Origin: Morchella semilibera
Lineage: Eukaryota; Ascomycota; Pezizomycetes; Pezizales; Morchellaceae
Direction of reading: 5' to 3'
DNA length: 64,000 bases
Assembly (NCBI GenBank): GCA_009192285.1
Contig: WBVU01000005.1
Span: 1,568,731-1,632,730 of the forward strand
Under the pieces are notes generated by a model. That model was not told the origin of the DNA. It saw only the letters and a program-made list of their open reading frames with translations, and did no database searches. Position numbers and translations under genes: made by a program. Every line of letters starts with the position of its first letter. Positions within the stretch are counted from its first letter, which is position 1. Positions 22,725 to 33,600 of the stretch are shown here, piece by piece.

Positions 22725-24089
22725 CTCACCGCCCACTACGCAAAATTAGTCAGCCTAGCTACCCCACGAAATGTGAGCTTCTCAGTGGCCAAAACAGAAT
22801 TTATCTACTGGAGAACCTCAAAAGACCGCAACCCCCAATGCCTTATTCCTATTATTTTAGAAGGTACCAGGTTCCCCCCATCACCGAAAGTCAGATAGAT
22901 AGGCTTCTGGCTCGATCAAACATTCAACTCCAATACACACTTCATCCACAAACTTGCGGCAGCACAGGCAGCCTTTGGTCTCATTCAACGCTTTCATCCG
23001 CGGGCAAAGGCCTCTCCTCAAGGAATTGCCTAAAGCTCGCCACCCTAGCCATTCGCCCCATGCTTACATATGAAGCCACAGTCCTCACATCAGCAAGACT
23101 TGATTTGTCTCCTGATGTCTCCTGAGCCTCAGGAGACTTAAAAAATATCCAGGAGTTTCAGGAGACTCTCAGGAGACCCGGGAGACTACTGGGAGACTCC
23201 AGTCATAAGTTGAGTTTGCTGATGCACTCCCTCGGGGTCCTTGAAGCCTATTACAAAGTTCTGGAATTCAGTACTTAGGTGGGCCACGGGATGCTTTAGA
23301 GCTACGAATCTCAGAGCACTCACTATATGCAGAATCTGCTTCACCCCCTCTTGATCTGTATCTACACTTCCTCCGCACCAAGTATGCAATTAGAATTGCA
23401 ACCGCCTCCCCCTCGGTTAAGCCAGTAACAGGGAGAATACCCCAGAACTTCCCAGTTCTGTCCACAACCAGGGTATACTCCCACACAATACTCCTCAAAG
23501 GAAGACCCAATCCTCCAAAAAAATGGGACTCTAAAGCCGTCAAAGGGGTTAACCCTCTTCCAATCGATGCACTATGCCTTCTGATCCGTCCCCTAATCGA
23601 AGCCGGCACTCCCCTACAACAAATGGCGATTCAGGCCAAAAGAAACCTGGTCCGGGATTGGAGGGAACTCTTCCCCCCTCCCCCGACTACTACCCATACC
23701 CCCCACAGCTAAAATTACCAATTTTTACGTCTCTCCACAAATTCACAACCTCCAGAATCCACCAGATGAGAGTCTGTAAAAGCTATCTCAGGGCACACAA
23801 ATCCTGGATCAATATTACATCCCCGGATACCTGCACACACTACGGCACCGCTGCAGAAACCACCCAACACGCAATTTTTGAATGCCCTACTAAGGAAAAT
23901 AGTAGAAAGGCACTCCTCCCAAATACCACCTCCCTTGAGGAAATTTTCGACAGCCTCCCTCTAACGCTTGTGCTAGCCGCATATATCACTGCTACCAAAA
24001 CCAATTTTCCAGTTGATACTGCTCCATCTCCCTTGTTGTTAGGATCAATATCCTCTACTCTAAGCTCAGTCTCACTTGATTTCCTCTGA
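22725..24089 (+). pseudogene. LINE ORF2, C-terminal part
   Basis: Resumes after element C with AHYAKLVSLATPRNVSFSV and KTEFIYW, the thumb-side region of LINE reverse transcriptases, then carries the small inverted-repeat insertion at 23088-23224. Downstream text reads in at least two frames: LDLYLHFLRTKYAIRIATA and VYSHTILLKGRPNPP at about 23350-23530, then CKSYLRAHKSWI and the Cys/His motif CTHYGTAAETTQHAIFEC at about 23780-23890. The last motif matches the CCHC-like cluster that closes many LINE ORF2 proteins. No RNase H domain was recognised. Frame changes here show decay or sequence errors. Confidence 0.72.
23088..23224. mobile_element. CATCAGCAA small inverted-repeat element, copy 4
   Basis: 137 bp, flanked by CA on both sides, inserted in the LINE ORF2 C-terminal region. 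Nearly identical in layout to copy 2. Confidence 0.87.
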
Positions 24090-24399
24090 AAAACGATGGT
24101 CCTTGACCACCCTAAACCCTAAAGCCCTAATATTAGGCAAAAGCTTTAAAAAGCAAAAGGAATACTGCGGTGGAATTAGATAAGAATTTCCGGGATTTCC
24201 TATGTATTTTTGGTTGTTTATTTTTCGTCTCCGCGACTTCGAATTTTACTTTGTTTTGATTGATTTTGATTTTGTTTTTGTGGGGATGTTTGTTTGTTTT
24301 TTGATAGGGGACAGGTTTTTTATGCCATAGTCTTTGACTGCATGCAACATTTTGTACCTAGAAATAAAAGGATATGATTAAAAAAAAAAAAAAAAAAAA
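24090..24399 (+). other. LINE 3' untranslated region and poly-A tail
   Basis: About 290 bases without a convincing reading frame follow the ORF2 stop, T-rich in the middle (24190-24330), and end in twenty A residues at 24380-24399. A pure A tail is expected at the 3' end of a target-primed LINE insertion. The next base belongs to Tc1-like transposase sequence. Confidence 0.75.
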
Positions 24400-24800
24400 C
24401 TCAGAATTCCTACCCTGAACTGGCCTGCATTATCACCAGACCTAAATCCCATTGAGAATATCTGCCAGTGGAGCATCTTGAAGAGCCGGCTCAATGATAG
24501 TTCCAGAAGACGAAGACCTAGGGGTAGAGCAGTGGTTAGGGCCGCAATCTTGGAGGAATGGAATCTTCTTTCAGAGGAGGAGATTACCAGGTGTGTAAGC
24601 AACATGCCAGAGCATATAGAGGCAGTAATTGCTGCCAATGGCGGGCACAGGATACATAAGGGTTGTGATAGTAGAATAGAAAATCCATTCACTCGTTCAA
24701 TTTTGATACTCGCTAGGCCGGATACTGTAATGTCTCTAGGCTGCTAACTACTGGTGAGTCTGATAGGCGTTAGAGGCCCAACAAGGTCACGCCTACAACT
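24400..24800 (+). pseudogene. C-terminal end of a Tc1/mariner transposase and its flank
   Basis: Immediately after the LINE poly-A the plus strand reads LNWPALSPDLNPIENICQW, the conserved block around the second Asp and the Glu of the DD34E transposase family, and later MPEHIEAVIAANGGHRIH, the usual Tc1 C-terminus. The frame ends at 24746. The N-terminal part must lie on the other side of the LINE, before the window. The DNA after the stop (to about 24800) probably includes the transposon's terminal repeat, but its limit cannot be set without the other end. This is the oldest visible layer of the nest and lies about 220-270 bp upstream of KU70. Confidence 0.8.
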
Positions 24801-25018
24801 TTATGACTCCTCGTCGTCGTGGGTCGCGTAGCAACGCGTCTTCCTGAGCGAGTGAGCTTTCGCCCATATCGCCCACATACATATAAATCGACATTCTATT
24901 TCTTGTCTCCTCTATCTCCACCTCTTCCTCTCCTCTTCATCTCCCCCCAGGTGGGTTGTGCTTTCTTTACTGCATTTCATTACCAGTTAAAAGTCTCTTA
25001 CATACCGGGCACGAAGAG

Positions 25019-27232
25019 ATGCAGTCCGAACGGAAGTGGACGCCAAAGGACGATGAGGTTGATGAGGAGGAGGAGGAGGAGGATATTCAGGTAACAATAA
25101 TACTAATCTCATGGCTGGCTATACTTGCTTTGCCTTACGGTCTACGGGAGGAGTTACTTGCTAACTTGTGTTTCTCGTCTTGCAATTGTAGCAATACCAA
25201 TCGCAAAAAGATGCCATCCTATTTGCAATTCACGTATGGAAACCCAACCTTCCTGATGCCCTGTCCCAAGTCAATAATATACTCACCTCTCACCTCTCAG
25301 GTCTCTGACTCCATGCTCGCCACCCATACTGTCATCGAAGACCCCGCCTCCCCCTCCGCCCCCTCCATCGACAAAAAACCTAAGCCTGCCACCGCCCCCT
25401 CTTCCGCCGTCCTCACTGCCCTTCAATGCGCATACTCTGTCCTCCAATCCCGCATCATCTCCACCCCCAACGACCTAATCGGCATCCTCCTCTACAGCAC
25501 GGCAACCACAAAGTTCAGCACAGATAGCAGCGGCGGCAGTGGCTATCAGCACTGCTACCTCCTCCTCGACCTTGATGTCCCCGACGCCGCCGGCATCCGC
25601 GCCCTAAAGTCGCTAATCGCCTCCCCCGATGAGTTCGCGTCCCTCCTCACGCCGGCGGACCGTCCCGTCTCGCTGGCAAACGTCCTTTTTGCCGCAAATC
25701 AGATCTTTACCACAAAGGCGGCAAACTTCCAGTCGAGACGTCTGTTTATCATTACAGACGAGGACAATCCGCATGCGGGGGACAAGGCGCTGCGGAACAG
25801 TGCAATCACGCGGGCGAGGGATCTGTATGATCTGGGTGTTAGGATAGAGCCTTTTTTTATTGCTAAACCGGGGAAGCCGGGTGGTTTTGATGCGACGCGG
25901 TTCTGGGACGATGTGGTGTATAGGCCGCCTGGTGAGGATGAGGACGCCGAGATGGTGGTGAGCGCTACAGTGGATGGGACCGTGAGACTAAAGGAGATGG
26001 TGTCGTCCATCCTGTCCAAGTCAACGGCGAAGCGGGCGCTCTTTAGTACAAAGATGGAGATTGGGCCCGGGCTAATCATTGGCGTAAAGGGGTACATGCT
26101 GTATAAGCGGCAGGAGAAGGCCCGGTCGCACTACGTCTACACATCTGCGGAGAAGGCCCAGATAGTCACGGGCATCACGACAAGGGTTGCAGCAGAGACC
26201 GCAAAGGTAGTGGACAAGACGGAGATCCGCAAGGCATACAAGTTTGGCGGCGAGCAGGTGGTGTTTACACAGGAGGAGATGAAGGCCATGCGCAACTTTG
26301 GCGACCCCGTCATCCGCATCATTGGCTTCAAACCCTCCTCCGCCCTCCAATTCGAGCACAACGTCAAGCCCGCCACCTTCATCTACCCGGACGAATCGAC
26401 GCACGTCGGCTCCACACGCACTTTTGCGTCTCTACACAAGAAGCTCGTCGAGTCCGACAAAATGGGCATTGTCTGGGCCCTCACCCGGCGTGGCAGCCCG
26501 CCCACTGTCTGCGCGCTGTACCCCTCCGTCGAGGTTGTCATCGACGGCGTGCAAACACACCCACCAGGCTTCTTCCTCATCCATCTCCCCTTTGCCGACG
26601 ACCTCCGGCAGAACCCCGACATCCCCACTGTTAAGGCACCCGCAAGGCTGATTGACCGCATGCGAGCGGTCGTGAAGCAGCTGCACATGCCGAAAGGTTA
26701 CGTACCGGAAAAGTACTCGAACCCGGCGCTGCAGTGGCACTACCGCATCCTGCAGGCGATTGCACTGGACGAGGACCTGCCTGAGAGGGCGGCGGACCCG
26801 ACGCTGCCCAAGTACAGGCTTATCGAGAAGTATACGGGTGTGCAGTGTCGGGAGTGGTTTGAGGAGCTAGAAGATGCGACGGCGGGCATGGGGGTGGTTG
26901 CGGCGAAGGTAGCTGGGACAAAGAGGAGTGTGGTTGGGGTGAGGGAGGGGGGAGGGCCGGCAAAGAGGGTGAAGGGTGAGGAGGGTGGGGGAGGTGGAGA
27001 TGAGGTGGAGAGGGCGTACAGAGCGAACGCGCTCAATAAGGTATGTGTGATATCTATATGACCCGGTGTGACCTTGATTGAGGTGGTGGCGGGTGCGGGA
27101 AACAGTACTAATAAACGTGTATAGCTCACGGTGGCTAAGCTGAAAGCCTGGCTGGACTCGAAGGGCCTCAGCGCGACGGGGAAGAAGGCGGATTTGATTG
27201 AGGCCGTGGAGAACCACTTTGAGAGCAAGTGA
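25019..27232 (+). CDS. KU70: Ku70, ATP-dependent DNA helicase II subunit 1
   Basis: Subunit of the Ku heterodimer that binds broken DNA ends in non-homologous end joining and protects telomeres. Four exons: 25019-25090, 25192-25233, 25301-27040 and 27125-27232, giving about 653 residues, the usual fungal Ku70 length. Exon 1 encodes MQSERKWTPKDDEVDEEEEE, and the splice from exon 2 to 3 gives KDAILFAIH-VSDSML, the start of the von Willebrand-like domain. LFIITDEDNPHAGDKALRN is typical of this domain, and the core barrel follows (PGLIIGVKGYMLY). The last exon is a SAP domain (VAKLKAWLDSKGLSATGKK). The ATG at 25019 is preferred over an upstream in-frame ATG at 24956, which gives no family similarity. 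The transposon block ends just upstream. Confidence 0.93.
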
Positions 27233-27716
27233 GATTGTGCTTGTATGTCTACTTCTAACTTTTGTATTGGTAGTTGGTGAGCGGGATACCAATTCTCCGA
27301 GAACATTGACGACGAATCTCTGTGCGAATGTGAGTGGTGAGTGTGTGTCTACTATATTGTATTAAAAATAAAACCCCTTATATAAAAGGGGGAGAGGGGA
27401 AGAAGGGGGGAGTTCTAGACATCGTAGGAGGACGAGGCTGGGACCGTTGGCCCGGTGTGTGAATTATTCCGATTCTGAGAGAGCTTGGGCAGTCACCCAA
27501 GTCCCTCGATAGAGCTGCAGCCAAGCGCAAAGTCAAGGACGCTCAACCCCAAATAAATAAATACTTGAGTAGATATGTAAATACGTAATAAATAAATAAA
27601 ACAGATAATAAAATAGACAAATAAAACAGATAAGACAGATAAATAAGACAGATAAAACAGATGAAATAAATACCAGGATCTCTCCTCGCCCCTCTCCCCC
27701 ACAGCTGCAACTACAT

Positions 27717-27750
<34 letters not shown>

Positions 27751-27824
27751 CCACCACAATTATCACAACCTCTACCATCACAAATACTTCTACTGTTACA
27801 TATCAATTCATTTAATTGATAATA
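27233..27824. other. KU70-MVD1 intergenic region
   Basis: 592 bp with no supported gene. It holds A/T-rich tracts at 27550-27670 and a (TCA)n microsatellite at about 27719-27750 just upstream of MVD1. KU70 3' end and MVD1 promoter presumably lie here. Confidence 0.6.
27719..27750 (+). repeat. (TCA)n microsatellite
   Basis: About ten uninterrupted TCA units in the MVD1 upstream region. Confidence 0.9.
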
Positions 27825-29127
27825 ATGTCCAGTCCCCAGATGTATGTTGCGAGCACCACTGCTCCTGTCAACATTGCCGTCATCAAGTAGGTCTAGTTCA
27901 CCATTATTCCATTTATTATTATTATTGTTATTATTATTATTATTAGGCCCCTTTTCCATCAATTTACCCACCCACTCTTCAAAATACCAACTAACACCAC
28001 CTGCTAGATACTGGGGAAAACGTGATACCGCCCTCAACCTCCCCACAAACTCCTCCCTCTCCGTAACCCTCTCTCAATCCGACTTGCGCACCCATACCAC
28101 CGCCGCCTGCTCCCCTACCTTCACCGAGACCCGCCTCTTCCTCAACAACGAGGCGCAGGATGTCTCCGGCGCTCGCCAACAGGCCTGCTTCCGCGAGCTC
28201 AAGGCGCTCCGTAAAGCCCTCGAGGACAAGGACCCATCGCTCCCCAAGCTCAGCACCTATCACGTCCATATCGTCTCGGAGAACAATTTCCCCACCGCCG
28301 CGGGCCTTGCATCCTCTGCAGCCGGCTTCGCGGCGCTCGTGCGTGCCATTGCAAACCTCTACGAACTCCCGGACTCGCCGACGGATCTCTCGCGAATTGC
28401 GAGGCAGGGCTCGGGCTCCGCGTGTAGGTCCCTGTTTGGCGGGTATGTAGCCTGGGAGATGGGCGCCGCCGCGGACGGATCAGACTCCCTGGCCGTGCAG
28501 GTGGCGGAGGCGTCGCATTGGCCCACCATACGCGCGGCTATCCTCGTCGTGTCGGCGGCGAAAAAGGGAGTCTCGTCGACGAGCGGGATGCAGGCGACCG
28601 TGGCGACGTCGGAGCTGTTCCCTCACCGCGCCAACATCGTCGTGCCGAAACGTATGGCCGCTATGAAGAAGGCGGTGCTCGACCGCGACTTTGAGGCCTT
28701 TGCCACGCTCACCATGGCCGACTCGAACCAGTTCCATGCGGTGTGTCTGGACACCATGCCGCCAATCTGCTACCTGAATGATGTGAGCCGTGCGTCGATC
28801 CGCGTGGTGGAGGAGATCAATAGGGTTGCGCGAAGGAAGGTTGCTGCCTATACGTTTGATGCCGGCCCGAACTGCGTCATCTACTATGAGGAGAAGGATG
28901 AGGCACTGGTTCTCGGGGTGTTGAAGCCTTATACAGATGGCGTGGCGGGGTGGGAGGGAAAGAATTTGGCGGCAGCGGCGGTGCCGGAGGGTTTCGATGA
29001 GAGGGTGTGTGTGCCGCTCACGGAGGGGGTGAGTAGGGTGATTTTGACGAGTGTTGGGGAAGGACCGGTCAGGACGGAGGAATCCCTCATTGATGCGGAG
29101 GGCTTACCAAAGGCTTTGAGGAAGTGA
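27825..29127 (+). CDS. MVD1: Diphosphomevalonate decarboxylase
   Basis: Converts mevalonate diphosphate to isopentenyl diphosphate with ATP, the last step of the mevalonate pathway feeding ergosterol. Two exons, 27825-27886 and 28008-29127, give 393 residues, matching yeast Mvd1 (396). The join reads TTAPVNIAVIK-YWGKRD, and NLPTNSSLSVTLSQSDLRT, SENNFPTAAGLASSAAGFAA (ATP-binding GHMP loop), GSGSACRSLFGGYVAWEMG and AYTFDAGPNCVIYY are all present. The 121-bp intron has a CTAAC branch site near its end and an (ATT)n tract. ATG 27825 is preferred, with a second in-frame ATG at 27840. No defects seen. Confidence 0.95.
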
Positions 29128-29485
29128 TAGTCCCCCCGCGCGATATACCATAGCTACATGTACCGTCCATAGTCTTATATATATAGCAATAACTACATCT
29201 ATTTCTTAGGGGGCGAGGAGTGCGAGTAGTATTATATGACCGAGTGGTACCCGGACCTTGAAGAACTAGACTTGATTTTTAGCATATAAAGTCTAAAGGA
29301 GTATTATTAACATGACTCGAAATCACCACTGTAAACCTTATCGGTGAGTGATACCTCATGACTCTCATATAGGGTTAGGGTTCCGCCGGATCAGAGGAAG
29401 AAACTCGTCCGCGCCCCGCCACATCAACTCTCACTCGCACCCAACACCCCCGGCGCACACACAACCCCCCCCCCCCCCGATAATT
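29128..29485. other. MVD1-CYC3 intergenic region
   Basis: 358 bp. It includes a TATATATATA tract at about 29177, one TACATGTA palindrome at 29155-29162, a telobox at 29370-29382, and a C-run at 29465-29478 just before the CYC3 start. Confidence 0.6.
29370..29382 (+). promoter_or_regulatory. Telobox-like TAGGGTTAGGGTT upstream of CYC3
   Basis: Two telomere-type repeats about 105 bp upstream of the CYC3 ATG. In other fungi such boxes bind Tbf1-type factors; binding here is inference. Confidence 0.45.
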
Positions 29486-30272
29486 ATGAGCGAACCTAAG
29501 CCCGCAGGTACCTCCACAGTCCCCGAGGCACCCGTCTGCCCCGTCGACCACAGCACGCGCTCCACATGGCTCAATACTGCGAAACCGTCGGCCTCGTGCG
29601 ACTCCTCGGGCATGGACCAGACACTGCCACCCAACCATCCGCCGCTGCCCACAAGTGTGGGAGGGCTGGGGTTGGGCACTGAGCGCGAGATATCGTCGAT
29701 CCCTCGCGCTGGGACAGAGGGGAGCAATTCGGAGCATGATCCGCACACGACAAAGGGCGCGAATGGGCGCTGGATATATCCGAGCGAGGAAATGTTCTTT
29801 AATGCCATGAAGCGCAAGGACTGGGATCCTAAGGCGGAGGATATGAGGGCGATTGTGCCCATACATAATGCGGTCAATGAGAGGGCGTGGAAGGAGATTA
29901 AGGAGTGGGAGAAGGGTAGGGGGAGCGAAAAGTAGGGTTTTCCTTTCCTCTCTGGGGGTTTGGGGGAGTAGTAGCTAATTATTGAGTTACAGGTGCGGCG
30001 GTCCGAAGTTGGTCTCATTCTCGGGAGACTCACAGAAATTGACGCCAAAGGCGCGGTTGAGGGTGCTCTTTGGATACCATGCCCCGTTCGATAGACATGA
30101 CTGGACAGTCGACCGCTGTGGGAAGAAGATTGACTATGTCATTGACTTCTACAGCGGCAAACACGATCCCAAGCAGCCAGAGGCGGTGAGCTTCTATCTC
30201 GATGTCAGGCCAAAGCTGAGCATGGAGGGAGCCATGATGAGGGTGCAGAGATGGTTTGGGTCATTCTTTTAG
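29486..30272 (+). CDS. CYC3: Holocytochrome c synthase (cytochrome c heme lyase)
   Basis: Attaches heme covalently to apocytochrome c in the mitochondrial intermembrane space. Two exons, 29486-29931 and 29993-30272, give 241 residues, within the family range. The N-terminus has a CPVDH heme regulatory motif near residue 18, followed by GRWIYPSEEMFFNAMKRKDW and MRAIVPIHNAVNERAWKEI, the conserved core with the heme-binding His. Exon 2 carries LFGYHAPFDRHDWTVDRCG and DVRPKLSMEGAMMRVQRWF. The splice gives SEK-CGGPKLVSF. A run of about 14 C residues lies directly before the start. CYC3 rather than CYT2 (CYC1-type lyase) is a family-level guess. Confidence 0.92.
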
Positions 30273-30606
30273 TGGTGGTAGTTAGGGCCAAATAGATCTA
30301 TGTGTATTTTTTCTTTCGTCTTTTTCCTTCTTTCCTTTAATTCTTGGTGTATATACGGTGAATTGGGCATACTTGACCTGGGGCACCTCCACTCTATATA
30401 TGCTGTAAATATCATTCGTATTAGGCATTTATTATTACTGGAGATGGGGAATGATCGAGGGGAGAGTTTATCGATAGAGAAGCGCCTGAGACCCTTGCCC
30501 CTAGCGTCATGGCTTGTCACGTGCGGAATCACGTTAAAGTGCCACGGTCTTGTTAACGCGTCTTCCTGCCCGGCAAACCTGTCACAAAGCACAGACGTTA
30601 AACAAC
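30273..30606. other. CYC3-helicase intergenic region
   Basis: 334 bp, T-rich just after CYC3; no gene seen. Presumed terminator of CYC3 and promoter of the helicase gene. Confidence 0.55.
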
Positions 30607-33600
30607 ATGTCTTCCGAAGACGACAACGCCAACGACGATGATCTTGACTTTAATGCTTCCCACTCTTACCCCAAAGTCAAGAAAGCTGAGTGTAGTAATA
30701 AAGGTCTGCACCCTCAACTTCCAGGATTTGGTTTACTTTTTTCCTAACGAATAGAACAGTTAATTCAATTTCCATATCCAGTGATGATGATTCGACCGAC
30801 GACCTGAGCTACGTGCCTGTGCCGCGTAGTAAGTCCAAGTCTTCATCTATATCTACCCTTCCCCCTTCTGTAGCTCCAGCACAGAAGAAGAGGTCTATAG
30901 AGAACACCCCTTCGGAGGAAGAAGAAGAGGTGGAACTAGTAGTGAATAAGCCAATCAAAGAAGATGTCAGAACTGTCAAGCATGAGCACGGCAAAGGTGA
31001 CCGTATCCTATGGTCCTCCGACGAAGGAGAGAATGGCTACGAGGAGTGGAATCGTAAGAGGAAGGAAGCCGCTGGGGGCAGAAAGCGTAAGGTCACTGCG
31101 CTCTCGACAGGGGAGAAGAAGGTGAAGGCCAATCGCAAAGAGGCTTCTGGACGAAGGGTTTCTGCTGCTACTGGTTCTGGTGCTAGAAAGGCATATGGGA
31201 CTCCAAGTGAAGGTAAGATACACCTTTCTAGACCCCTGTTGATTGGCGAGAGATTCCTGTCTCCTCTTCCTACTTCCTACAATCTCTATATCAATGTTTT
31301 TGTACATACCTAAATAGAAACCTGCCCCCCCCCCCCATAGGGCCCATACTAATACCGCCCGTACAGCCACCCCAACCAAAGACCCCACCTCACCACCGCA
31401 AACCCCACCCCCTCCTCCAAAACACCCGACCCTACCCTCTCCGAGATAATGCTCCCCCAACACCTTCTCGCCCGCCGCCGCGCCCTTGACCAGGCCGCTG
31501 CATCCCTCGACTCCACCACCCCCATTCAGTCCTCTGCCTACCTCCAGACTACACCGACCTCTTTGATGCCGATGAAGATGCTTCAACCCTAGCTACCAAG
31601 CCCGCCTTCAAAACGACCCCTGCGCCCCCTACGAAGACATCTCCCTCCCCACTTCCCTCGGCATCATCCCCGCCCCAATCGCACAGTACCTCCGTTCCTA
31701 TCAGGTTGCTGGCGCTGCCTTCCTGCACCGAAACTTCGTCTTCCAGACCGGATGCATCCTTGGCGATGATATGGGGTTGGGGAAGACTGTGCAGGTCATT
31801 GCTTTCCTCACGGCCGCGTTCGGGAAGACTGCGGATGAGCGTGATAGAAATCGAATGCGTAAAATGCGGCGCGTGGAGCGGCGGTATCCAAAGGTTCTGG
31901 TTATATGTCCCGGGACGCTGATTGCGAATTGGTGTAGTGAGCTAGAGACGTGGGGGTGGTGGTCGGTCGAGGTGTTTCATGGGAGTAAGGAGCAGAGGAC
32001 CGCCGCGGTTGATGCGGCGCGCAGTGGGATGTTGGAGATTATGATTACGACGAGTACGACTTATAAGAACCATAGGGATGAGGTTAATAGAGTGGAGTGG
32101 GATTGTGTCATTGTGGATGAGTGCCATGTTATCAAAGGTATGCACCATTTATATTTCATTATTTACATGTATTTGGATGCTCTGACCGGCTGGATTAATG
32201 ACAATACGCAGAGCGCAAATCACTCGTCACCCAGGACCTGAACCATATCAACGCTCTCTGCCGGATAGGTCTCACCGGCACTGCTATCCAAAACAAATAC
32301 GGTATGCACCCCCTTACCTGGTGTCAATGATCATCTTCTATAACACTGTCAACGACCAAAACACCCACTTTCCCTACTAACAACCCCACCAGAGGAGCTC
32401 TGGACCCTCCTCAACTGGTGCCGCCCCGGCGCCGTCTCCACCATCTCCGAATGGAGATCAACCATCTCGACGCCTCTCAAAATCGGCCAATCCCACGACG
32501 CCACCCTTCGGCAGATTGGTGTTGCGCGCGAGGTCGCACGTCTACTAGTCAACAACCTGCTGCCCAAGATGTTCTTACGTAGGGTGAAGAGCCTGATTGC
32601 GCACCAGCTACCAAAGAAGAGCGATAAGGTCGTGTTCTGCCCGCTGACGGCGCGACAGAAGGTTGCGTACGAGAACTTTCTAGAGAGCGAGGAGGTTGAG
32701 GGAATTAAGAGGAGTGGAGAGGTATGTGATTGTGGGAGTGGGAGGAAAAGGGGGACGTGCTGTTATGCGAAGGTGGGGGATGGTAGGAGGTGGAAGGATG
32801 TGGTGTTTCCGTGAGTTATGAGTCGTGAGTGGGGTGAGGAGAAGAGCTAACTGGGAGCAGGTGTATCCAGAGGATACAGCAGTTAAGTAACCATCTGGCA
32901 AATTGGGTTCCAAGTGCGTTTTACCTCTTCTACCTTCTCAATCGATGCATTGGACTACAGAAACCTTTTAAGATGGGCCGTCGTTCGAGATCTTGAATTA
33001 TAGGGAGCTTGCTATGAGCCTGATATTAAAGCCCTTTATGGGTTTTATATGCTTAAGGGGGTCCTTTCTTCCAAAGAGCTCAAACATCGGATCCATGCAC
33101 AAGGTTTCTGTAATTTTCTGCAGTTTTCTGGATCGGCCATCAGCACTATCAGCGCTAGCTAACCTAGACCTATAGCAAACAATGACCCCACCGATAAGCG
33201 TAAAGCAAAGCTGGAGCTCTTAAAACTTTGTCTACCAGACGAGTGGGAACTCATAAGTCGCCGGGAGCTACTACGAAATTACATGGACCCTGAGATGTGC
33301 GGGAAATGGATTGTATGCACTTCCAAATACACGAGTGATATCTGGTGTAAATACTCATATGTCTGGTACAGGTCTTGCAAAAGTTATTGAGGTTTTGGCA
33401 TCACAATGATGATAAGGTCTTGATCTTCTCTTATAGCATCTCGTTACTAAAGATATTATTTACGTTGTTTCAAACAACGGAGTATAATGTTAATTACCTG
33501 GACGGTTCTATGCCGTTGGATGATCGTAGGTTTCCACAGCAGGGTTACGGTTGCTTTCCTTTCCAAAACTGATCGCATGGATAGGTGCGAAGGCGGTCTA

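Larger units (their letters stand above)
1..24399 (+). mobile_element. Tad1-type LINE, split by four later insertions
   Basis: A non-LTR retrotransposon with ORF1 (zinc knuckles), ORF2 (endonuclease, reverse transcriptase, C-terminal CCHC-like motif) and a 20-base poly-A tail at 24380-24399. About 5.8 kb of LINE sequence remains when the inserts at 2910-14973, 15328-15778, 16769-22724 and 23088-23224 are discounted, so the copy is close to full length, and its 5' end is at or just before the window start. The reading frame continues across the three LTR-type junctions, so the LINE was probably still open when they landed. ORF1 order (HGVP motif followed by three Cys/His knuckles) resembles Tad1 of Neurospora. 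The poly-A directly abuts Tc1 transposase sequence, so the LINE sits inside that older transposon. Confidence 0.88.

Noticed and set aside
24956-25018. Upstream in-frame start for KU70
   Set aside because: This frame runs into intron sequence and lacks Ku similarity. The ATG at 25019 gives the typical acidic start and correct splice phases.
26072-26404. Long minus-strand frames over KU70 exon 3
   Set aside because: GC-rich shadow frames of a conserved plus-strand gene.
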